From: Paraburkholderia phenazinium
GTDB lineage: Bacteria > Pseudomonadota > Gammaproteobacteria > Burkholderiales > Burkholderiaceae
Reading direction: 5' to 3'
NCBI RefSeq assembly: GCF_900141745.1
Contig: NZ_FSRM01000001.1
Span: forward strand, 1,178,001 to 1,242,000
DNA: 64,000 nt
Part shown: positions 57,835 to 64,000 of the stretch, piece after piece
How positions within the stretch are numbered: the first letter of the stretch is position 1
Layout: each line of letters starts with the position of its first letter
The notes under the pieces: model-generated
What the model saw: only the letters and a program-made list of their open reading frames with translations
Told to the model about the DNA's origin: nothing
Database searches by the model: none
Made by a program: the position numbers and the translations under genes

Positions 57835-58518
57835 ATGAATTCACCGCTTGCGCTGGTTCGCGATGACGCGCTGGATGCACACGATGGGCCGCGCGCCGCG
57901 GAGCCGTTGGATGCGCTGGAACATCTGGTCGGTGTCAATCTGGCCCGTTTGCGGGCCGAGCGGCAACTGTCGCTTGACGCGCTGGCCCGTGCTTCGGGGG
58001 TATCGCGCGCCATGCTGGCGCAGATCGAGTCGGCCCGCAGCGTGCCGTCGATTAAAGTGCTGTGCAAGGTCGCGGCAGCATTGAAAGTCTCGGTCGCCGC
58101 GTTCTTGCGGCGCCATGCGACCAACGGCTTCGAGCATCTGCCGGCTGACAAGGCGACCCGCCTCGTCAGCTCGAACGGGCGCTATTCCGCGCGGCCGCTG
58201 TATCCCGATGCGGAACCGGCCACCGCCGAATTCCACGAATTGCGTATCGCGCCGCTGCATACCGAACCGGGTGTGCGTCGCGCGCCCGGGACGACGGTCA
58301 ATCTGGTAGTGAGCGAGGGCACGCTGGAGGTGAGCGTTCACGATCAGCGGCAGTTGCTCGCTACCGGCGACGCGATCGTCTTCGACGCCGATCAGCCGCA
58401 CACGCTGCGCAACCCCGGCGACACCGAGGCGCGCGCATTTCGCGTCACGCTGAATGCGGAAACGCCGCCGCGCTGGGACGTGCCGCACGATGCGGCGCGG
58501 CATGCGGCACCGGTTTGA
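57835..58518 (+). CDS. XRE-family regulator with cupin domain
   Basis: The start at 57835 follows GGAGG at 57825-57829, giving 227 residues. The helix-turn-helix covers residues ~30-90 (SLDALARASGVSRAMLAQIESA), and the C-terminal cupin (residues ~130-215) has VVSEGTLEVSVHDQ and DADQPHTLRNPG. It resembles the other XRE/cupin regulator in the window in design but not closely in sequence. The regulated genes are not clear; the upstream MFS gene is a candidate. Confidence 0.86.
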   Translation: MNSPLALVRDDALDAHDGPRAAEPLDALEHLVGVNLARLRAERQLSLDALARASGVSRAMLAQIESARSVPSIKVLCKVAAALKVSVAAFLRRHATNGFEHLPADKATRLVSSNGRYSARPLYPDAEPATAEFHELRIAPLHTEPGVRRAPGTTVNLVVSEGTLEVSVHDQRQLLATGDAIVFDADQPHTLRNPGDTEARAFRVTLNAETPPRWDVPHDAARHAAPV

Positions 58519-58621
58519 TGCAGTGACGCCTCCGCGGCGTCGTTCTGGCTCATAGCCGCTGCGCTGCAGATCGCGTGCGGCTGTTGTATGCTTCACCTGC
58601 CGGATTTTCCGGCAATCAGTG

Positions 58622-58795
58622 CGTCTTCAGGGCGGGGTGAAATTCCCCACCGGCGGTATGCAGGCAGCGCAATCGCGCTTCCAGCGAGCCCGCGAGCGCC
58701 CGCTAGTGACCTTTCGGGAGAATCGACAGGTACAGCGGGGTCAGCAGATCTGGTGCGATGCCAGAGCCGACGGTCACAGTCCGGATGGAAGAAGA
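58622..58795 (+). ncRNA. FMN riboswitch (RFN element)
   Basis: The conserved RFN blocks are present in order: TCTTCAGGGCGGGGTGAAAT, CCCCACCGGCGGTATG, AGCCCGCGAGCGCCCG, GGTCAGCAGATCTGGT, CCAGAGCCGACGGT and ACAGTCCGGATGGAAGAAGA. FMN binding would repress the ribB gene that begins 148 bases downstream. This is the only riboswitch found in the window. Confidence 0.97.
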
Positions 58796-58904
58796 TGTGC
58801 AGATAGTCATGTCAGTTCCCGTTGCGCTGCCCGATGGTCTGGGCAGGGTGTGGGCGTTCTGTGCGAACGTCCGGCGGGGCGAGTGCTGCCTGTTTGCAAT
58901 GCCC

Positions 58905-58942
58905 TGAAACGTTTTTCGCCCAACTTTTGCGAGAGCGTTTCA
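58905..58942 (+). promoter_or_regulatory. Candidate start-sequestering stem of the FMN riboswitch
   Basis: TGAAACG (58905-58911) can pair with CGTTTCA (58936-58942), enclosing the purine-rich GCGAGAG ribosome-binding region and ending one base before the ribB ATG at 58944. This looks like the translational expression platform of the riboswitch, though the folding is inferred. Confidence 0.55.
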
Positions 58943-58943
58943 A

Positions 58944-59663
58944 ATGTCCTTGACTACTTTTCCTGCCCCTTCGACGTTCGCGGAAGATGCGTTCGCCGAT
59001 CTCCCCCTGCTTGCCGCCGAACCGGTTCCGCCGCGCATCGCCGCTGCGTTGCAAGCCATGCGCGATGGCCGCGCCGTTGTCCTGCAGGATGACCACGACC
59101 GCGAGAACGAAGCCGACCTGATCGTCTCTGCCGAGCGTCTTACCAACGAAACGATGGCGCTGCTGATCCGCGAGTGCAGCGGGATCGTGTGCCTGTGCCT
59201 GCCCGATGACAAGATCCGTGCACTTGAGCTGCCGCCCATGGCTGTGAACAACGAGAGCCGTCACGGCACTGCGTTTACGGTCTCGATCGAAGCGCGTGAA
59301 GGCGTGACGACGGGCGTCTCCGCCGCCGATCGCGTCACGACGATTCGTGCGGCGATTGCCGATACGGCGAAGCCGGCCGACATTGTCCGCCCCGGCCATG
59401 TGTTTCCGCTGCGCGCGACGCCCGGCGGCGTGCTCGCGCGGCGCGGTCATACGGAAGGCACGGTGGATCTGGCGATTCTCGCCGGCCTCAAGCCCGCCGG
59501 CGTGCTATGCGAATTGATGAACGCCGACGGCACGATGACGCGCGGCGCGGAGGTGGAGCGCTTCGCGGCGCAACACAATCTGCCGTTGCTGACGATTGCC
59601 GAACTGGTGGAATTCCGTGAAGCGCTGGCTGCGGCGCGTGAGTGCTGCGCGGACGAGGTGTGA
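58944..59663 (+). CDS. ribB: 3,4-dihydroxy-2-butanone 4-phosphate synthase
   Basis: The 239-residue protein is a stand-alone DHBP synthase without the GTP cyclohydrolase II half. Active-site elements are [16 protein letters not shown], the Cys/acid region [23 protein letters not shown] and [16 protein letters not shown]. It converts ribulose 5-phosphate to the four-carbon riboflavin precursor. The FMN riboswitch upstream gives feedback control. It carries ~30 extra N-terminal residues before the conserved core. Confidence 0.95.
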   Translation: MSLTTFPAPSTFAEDAFADLPLLAAEPVPPRIAAALQAMRDGRAVVLQDDHDRENEADLIVSAERLTNETMALLIRECSGIVCLCLPDDKIRALELPPMAVNNESRHGTAFTVSIEAREGVTTGVSAADRVTTIRAAIADTAKPADIVRPGHVFPLRATPGGVLARRGHTEGTVDLAILAGLKPAGVLCELMNADGTMTRGAEVERFAAQHNLPLLTIAELVEFREALAAARECCADEV

Positions 59664-59770
59664 GTTCGGCGTAATTGAAGGATGAGCGGGACGTGCCGGG
59701 CGTGCGTGTGTTGAGCGCGGGTCCGGCACAGATAGTTGATCAGCCGTCCGCTTCACTACCCGCATTGCTC

Positions 59771-60457
59771 TTACGACTGCACGTCCCCAAACTCGCCGCG
59801 CACGCCTGCTTCAACGAGCGCTGGCAGTTCATCCATATGCTCCATGATGCGCGTGATGCCCATCTTGCGTAGCGCATCGGCATAGCCATCGGGAATATGA
59901 CTCGCGCCGACGAAGGCGATCGTTTTCATGCCCGCTGCGCGCGCCGCATTCAACCCGGCGACGCTGTCTTCGACCACCAGGCACCTCGCCGGCTCCACGC
60001 CCAACTGCTGCGCCGCGAACAGATACACATCGGGGTAGGGCTTGGGTCTCGCCACCTGTTCGGCGCTGAAAACACGCTCGCCGAACACCTGCTGCAACCC
60101 GGCGCGCTTCACCGAAGCCTGCACCCGCTTCATGCGGCTATTCGATACGACCGCCGCCGGCAGCGTCACGCGTTGTAGCGCATCGCGCACGCCGCCCACG
60201 GCAGTGAGCTTTGAACTCAACGCCAGCTCGACGTTATGGTCGATCGTCTCGAGAAAATCGTTCGGCATGGTGATGCCGAACGACGCCTCGATGCCTTGGA
60301 GAAAGCGCGAGGTCTGCTGGCCGAACGCCGTTTGCATGACGCTGGCGAAGTCGAGGCCGGGGAAAGTGGCGGACAGCGTTTCGAGGATGACGTGGTCAGC
60401 GATAACTTCGCTGTCGACGAGAACGCCGTCGCAATCGCAAATAAGATGATCGAGCAT
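59771..60457 (-). CDS. HAD-family phosphatase (beta-phosphoglucomutase/phosphoglycolate phosphatase-like)
   Basis: The start at 60457 (MLDHLICDCDGVLVDSE) puts the catalytic DxD motif directly at the N terminus, giving the normal 228 residues; the longer frame upstream is unconserved. Later HAD motifs are AAVVSNSRMKRV, KPYPDVYLFAA and VVEDSVAGLNAARAAGM. The helical cap is of subclass I. The substrate is a phosphorylated sugar or similar and cannot be assigned. It is convergent with ribB, and glpF lies on the same strand upstream. Confidence 0.87.
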   Translation of the reverse strand: MLDHLICDCDGVLVDSEVIADHVILETLSATFPGLDFASVMQTAFGQQTSRFLQGIEASFGITMPNDFLETIDHNVELALSSKLTAVGGVRDALQRVTLPAAVVSNSRMKRVQASVKRAGLQQVFGERVFSAEQVARPKPYPDVYLFAAQQLGVEPARCLVVEDSVAGLNAARAAGMKTIAFVGASHIPDGYADALRKMGITRIMEHMDELPALVEAGVRGEFGDVQS

Positions 60458-60574
60458 GCCGGAACAGGGAGCGAGGGGCGCGTGGACGTTTCGGGCCGTG
60501 CGCAAACCGAAAGCATCATGATACGTGCTTTGGCGCCGTCTGCGCGCCCCGGCCGCTTCTGTCCGGTACGGAGA

Positions 60575-61282
60575 TCAATGCACGTGCAGGTAGATCCAGG
60601 CGGCAGCCGCACCGCCCGCGAGCGGGCCTAGCACTGGCACCCATGCATAGCGCCAGTCGCTATCGCGCTTGTTAGGGATCGGCAGCAATGCGTGCATCAG
60701 ACGCGGCGACAGATCGCGCGCCGGGCTCATCGCATACCCTGTCGGGCCGCCGAGCGAAATGCCGATACCGAGAACCAGCAGGCCGACCGGCAACGCATCC
60801 AGCGCACCGAGGCCCACTTGCGGCGACGCCAGGTACAGCACGCCAAGAATCAGCACAAACGTGCAGATCATTTCGGTCAGGAAGTTATGCGGGGCGCTGC
60901 GGATAGCCGGCGCCGTGCAGAACACACCCAGCTTGATGTCGGCATCCTCTTCCTTTTCGAAGTGCTGCCGGTAGGCCATCCACACGAGTCCCGCACCTGC
61001 CATCCCGCCCAGCATCTGTGCGGCGATATAACCGGCTACCTTGCTCCAGGCGAACTTGCCGGCCAGCGCGAGGCTGATCGTCACGACCGGATTCAGGTGG
61101 GCGCCGCTGAACGATGCTGTCATGAAGACGGCGATGAAGACCGCCATCGCCCAGCCCATAACGATGACGATCAGGTCCGCGCCCTTGCCCTTGGTGCGTG
61201 CCAGCAACACGTTCGCGACCGCCCCGTTGCCAAGCAGGACGAGCATCGCTGTGCCGATAAATTCGGCAATGTAAGGTGACAT
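60575..61282 (-). CDS. glpF: Glycerol uptake facilitator (aquaglyceroporin)
   Basis: The 235-residue protein has six transmembrane helices and the two half-helix loops of MIP channels. The loop motifs are non-standard: SGAHLNPV in the first half and GYAMSPARDLSP in the second, where NPA and NPA are usual. It allows passive glycerol entry. A GGAGAA site precedes the start. It is downstream of glpK in the glpD-glpK-glpF direction. Confidence 0.88.
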   Translation of the reverse strand: MSPYIAEFIGTAMLVLLGNGAVANVLLARTKGKGADLIVIVMGWAMAVFIAVFMTASFSGAHLNPVVTISLALAGKFAWSKVAGYIAAQMLGGMAGAGLVWMAYRQHFEKEEDADIKLGVFCTAPAIRSAPHNFLTEMICTFVLILGVLYLASPQVGLGALDALPVGLLVLGIGISLGGPTGYAMSPARDLSPRLMHALLPIPNKRDSDWRYAWVPVLGPLAGGAAAAWIYLHVH

Positions 61283-61314
61283 GATATGTTCTCCATAATA
61301 TATTTGTTAGTTGC

Positions 61315-61339
61315 CGAGGCCGCCTCGGATACGGCCTCG
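61315..61339 (-). repeat. Hairpin between glpK and glpF
   Basis: CGAGGCCG (61315-61322) pairs perfectly with CGGCCTCG (61332-61339) around a 9-base loop. No T run follows, so it may serve mRNA processing or partial termination and not full termination. Confidence 0.55.
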
Positions 61340-61352
61340 TAGCGCTAGTGAA

Positions 61353-62852
61353 TCAAGGCGTATCGGCCCAGGCTTTGGCGGCGCGGACCGCGCGTTGCCA
61401 GCCGGCCAGATTGTCCGTGACCTCGCGCGGCTCCATATCCGGCGTGAAGCGGCGATCCAGTGCCCACTGGCTTTGCAGCTCGTTCACGTCCTTCCAGTAG
61501 CCAACCGCGAGACCCGCCAGATACGCCGCACCCAGCGCCGTGGTCTCGCTGACCTTCGGGCGTACGGTGTCGACGCCGAGAATGTCTGCCTGGAACTGCA
61601 TCAGCAGATTGTTCGCGCAGGCGCCGCCGTCGACGCGCAGTTCGTCGATGCGGATGCCCGAATCGGCTTCCATCGCCTTCAGCACGTCGAGCGATTGATA
61701 GGCGATCGAATCGAGCGCAGCGCGCGCGATATGCGCCGAGGTCGTGCCGCGCGTCACGCCGAACAGCGTGCCGCGTGCGCGTGCGTTCCAGTGCGGAGCG
61801 CCGAGGCCCGCGAAGGCCGGTACGAGATACACACCGTCGCCATGCGGCACCGTGCGGGCGAGCGTTTCGATGTCTGCGGCACTCCTGATGATGCCGAGCC
61901 CGTCACGCAGCCACTGCACCACCGCGCCCGCAATAAAGATGCTGCCTTCGAGCGCGTAGTTGACCTGATCGCCGATCTGCCAGGCAATCGTCGTGACCAG
62001 GTTGTTCTTCGATTCGATCGGCTTGTCGCCGGTGTTCATCACGAGGAAGCAGCCTGTGCCGTAGGTGTTTTTCACCATGCCCGAGCGCGTGCACATCTGG
62101 CCGAACAGCGCGGCGTGCTGGTCGCCCGCAATGCCGGCGAGCGGGATCTTCGAGGCGAACACCGTGGTCTTGGTCGGACCGTACACTTCCGATGACGCAC
62201 GCACTTCCGGCAGCATGCTGCGCGGAATATCGAGCGCCTGAAGCAGCTCGTCGTCCCATTGCAGCGTGTGGATGTTGAAGAGCATCGTGCGCGATGCGTT
62301 AGTGACGTCGGTGACGTGCAGGCCGTGCTTGGTGAAATTCCACACCAGCCAACTGTCGACGGTGCCGAATGCGAGACGCCCTTGCTTGGCTTTTTCGCGA
62401 GCACCTTCGACGTTGTCGAGAATCCAGCGGATTTTCGTCGCCGAGAAATACGAGTCGATCGGCAGACCAGTCTTCGCACGGACTTTCTCTTCGAGCCCCT
62501 GCGCTTTCAGTTCGTCGCAGAAGTCGGCGGTGCGGCGGTCTTGCCAGACGATCGCGTTGTAGATCGGATGGCCGGTTTCGCGGTCCCAGACAATCGTCGT
62601 CTCGCGCTGGTTGGTGATGCCGATAGCGGCGATCGACGTGCCATTCATCCCCGCACGCGTGACAGCCTCGGCCGCAACGCCTGCCTGGGTCGACCAGATT
62701 TCCTGCGGGTCATGTTCGACCCAGCCCGGACGCGGATAGATCTGCTGGAATTCCTTCTGAGCCGTCGAGACGACGTTGCCCTGATGGTCGAAAAGCATCG
62801 CGCGCGAGCTGGTTGTGCCCTGGTCGAGCGCAAGTATGTACTGATCCTGCAT
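61353..62852 (-). CDS. glpK: Glycerol kinase
   Basis: The 499-residue FGGY-family kinase begins [17 protein letters not shown] and contains [28 protein letters not shown] C-terminal FGGY sequence. It phosphorylates glycerol to glycerol 3-phosphate, the substrate of GlpD encoded upstream. It lies 70 bases from glpF. Length and motifs are standard. Confidence 0.97.
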   Translation of the reverse strand: MQDQYILALDQGTTSSRAMLFDHQGNVVSTAQKEFQQIYPRPGWVEHDPQEIWSTQAGVAAEAVTRAGMNGTSIAAIGITNQRETTIVWDRETGHPIYNAIVWQDRRTADFCDELKAQGLEEKVRAKTGLPIDSYFSATKIRWILDNVEGAREKAKQGRLAFGTVDSWLVWNFTKHGLHVTDVTNASRTMLFNIHTLQWDDELLQALDIPRSMLPEVRASSEVYGPTKTTVFASKIPLAGIAGDQHAALFGQMCTRSGMVKNTYGTGCFLVMNTGDKPIESKNNLVTTIAWQIGDQVNYALEGSIFIAGAVVQWLRDGLGIIRSAADIETLARTVPHGDGVYLVPAFAGLGAPHWNARARGTLFGVTRGTTSAHIARAALDSIAYQSLDVLKAMEADSGIRIDELRVDGGACANNLLMQFQADILGVDTVRPKVSETTALGAAYLAGLAVGYWKDVNELQSQWALDRRFTPDMEPREVTDNLAGWQRAVRAAKAWADTP

Positions 62853-63102
62853 TGTCTCTTCTCCATGTTATGAGTCGCCGGAACGGTGATCCGGCGATGG
62901 GAACGGCTTGTTGTTCTGGGCTGCTGCAACTGCCGTGGCTTCGTGCACTCCGGTGTGCCGATCTCGATCCGCATGCCGGAATACGGTGTTATGGGTGGCT
63001 TGTACTGATCACGCCTGCGTTGGGCGTGATGGGCTTGTCGGTGCCTGGTTGTGCTTACTGGTTCTGGTGCGTGCTGACGCGCTTGACCATGCCTGTCCGT
63101 GT
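62853..63102. other. Intergenic region between glpD and glpK
   Basis: This 250-base gap holds no supported gene. The only structure seen is a 7-bp inverted repeat TCGCCGG/CCGGCGA at 62876-62898, close to the glpK leader. Confidence 0.5.
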
Positions 63103-64000
63103 CTATGCGTGCTGACTCGCCGGAGCTTGCCCGAGTGCCGCGCGCTCGAGCGGCGCGGGAGCGCTGGCAAACCAGCCGTCGATGTCCTTTGTGACGCTTT
63201 CCAGTGTGCCCGGCTCGACATGCAGGCCGAGCTTCGAGCGGCGCCACAACACGTCTTGCGCGCTGCGAGCCCATTCGACGTCGCGCAGATAGCGCAGCTC
63301 GGCTTCGAACAGACCTGGAGCGAAGGCGCGGCCGAGGTCTTCAAGCGAGCGTGCCTGACCGATCACGTGCCTCGCGCGCGTGCCGTATGCGCGGCCGTAG
63401 CGGTACGCGAGGTCGGCGGGCAGCCAGGCGTTCTGCTGCTTGAACTGCGTGACGAAGCGCTCGAAATTCGCTTGCGGGATATCGCCGCCCGGCAGCGCTG
63501 CGCCGGCCGTCCAGGCCGGAGCCGGATTCCGCAGCGCGCGACCGAGTTCGTCGACGGCTTCTTCCGCGAGCTTGCGGAACGTCGTGATCTTTCCGCCGAA
63601 CACCGACAGCAACGGCGCTTCACCTGCGGGTGCATCGAGTTCGAGCCGGTAGTCGCGCGTGACGGCGGACGGATTGTCCGCACCTTCTTCCTCGAGCAGC
63701 GGACGCACGCCCGAGTAGGTCCAGCGCACGTCCTTCGGCGAAATCTGCTGTTTGAAATAGCGGTTGATCGAATCGCAAAGGTACTGCGTCTCGTCGGCGT
63801 TGATCGCTACCTTCGCCGGGTCGTCGTGGTATTCGATGTCCGTGGTGCCGATCAGCGTGTAGTCGTGCTCGTACGGAATCGCGAAGATGATCCGCTTGTC
63901 CGGGTTCTGGAAGATGTACGCGTGATCGTGTTCGAACAGGCGCGGCGTGACGATGTGGCTGCCCTTGACGAGGCGCACGCTATGGTTCGCTTCGCGGCCG
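63103..64000 (-). CDS. glpD: Aerobic glycerol-3-phosphate dehydrogenase (5' partial)
   Basis: About 299 C-terminal residues are visible; the frame is open at the window edge (REANHSVRLVKGSHIV), so the start and FAD-binding N terminus lie outside. GlpD is a membrane-associated flavoenzyme that oxidises glycerol 3-phosphate to dihydroxyacetone phosphate and feeds electrons to ubiquinone. Family segments include LIGTTDIEYHDDP, TYSGVRPLLEEEGADNPS and FGGKITTFRKLAEEAVDEL. It heads the minus-strand glpD-glpK-glpF group. Confidence 0.95.
   Translation of the reverse strand, partial: GREANHSVRLVKGSHIVTPRLFEHDHAYIFQNPDKRIIFAIPYEHDYTLIGTTDIEYHDDPAKVAINADETQYLCDSINRYFKQQISPKDVRWTYSGVRPLLEEEGADNPSAVTRDYRLELDAPAGEAPLLSVFGGKITTFRKLAEEAVDELGRALRNPAPAWTAGAALPGGDIPQANFERFVTQFKQQNAWLPADLAYRYGRAYGTRARHVIGQARSLEDLGRAFAPGLFEAELRYLRDVEWARSAQDVLWRRSKLGLHVEPGTLESVTKDIDGWFASAPAPLERAALGQAPASQHA

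Overview
The window is a GC-rich, densely coded piece of a betaproteobacterial main chromosome. Gene content, gene order and protein sequences fit the Burkholderiaceae, most likely Paraburkholderia; this is inferred from recognised families and synteny, not from a database search. Almost everything is core metabolism and envelope biogenesis. The accessory material is confined to a few places.

Layout. 1-7 kb: 3' end of ubiB, a TPMT-type methyltransferase, an FmdB zinc-ribbon protein, a DUF502 membrane protein, aspS with a strong terminator, nudB and a ClsB-type cardiolipin synthase. 7-14.5 kb: a fatty-acid beta-oxidation cluster made of a TetR regulator with an 18-bp palindromic operator, an acyl-CoA dehydrogenase, a fused hydroxyacyl-CoA dehydrogenase/enoyl-CoA hydratase, a thiolase and an enoyl-CoA hydratase. 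14.5-16 kb: fdhD and a nitrate-reductase-associated protein, divergent. 16-19.2 kb: a PAS-PAS-LOV-like-GGDEF-EAL protein. 19.3-21.8 kb: XRE/cupin regulator, two GNAT acetyltransferases, a small orphan protein and a YciA-type thioesterase. 22-24 kb: an Atm1-type ABC exporter. 24-31.8 kb: amgK-murU (cell-wall sugar recycling) divergent from lptD-surA-pdxA-ksgA.

31.8-40.3 kb is the main accessory block. It holds a large autotransporter, an MFS transporter with a divergent LysR regulator, and a TetR regulator followed by an SdsA-like alkyl sulfatase. The block sits between ksgA and the fadD-gloA segment. Two copies of CGGAA-N6-TTCCG flank tetR and are probably its operators.

40.3-56 kb is conserved: fadD, gloA, an NTF2-like protein, a YgjP-type metallopeptidase, plsC, gmhB, glyS, glyQ, then lnt, corC, chaC, ybeY, phoH and miaB. 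It is interrupted only by a decayed toxin-antitoxin pair at 48.7-49.3 kb. 56-64 kb: a degraded ORF, an MFS efflux protein, a second XRE/cupin regulator, an FMN riboswitch with ribB, a HAD phosphatase, and glpF, glpK and the 3' part of glpD on the minus strand.

I did not find a convincing new multi-gene defence or mobile system. The observations most worth following are the paired operators around the alkyl sulfatase regulator, the LOV-like domain that keeps its cysteine but lacks the signalling glutamine, the frameshifted and truncated toxin-antitoxin pair, the stem that may sequester the ribB start below the riboswitch, and a G-rich tract over the likely glyQS promoter.
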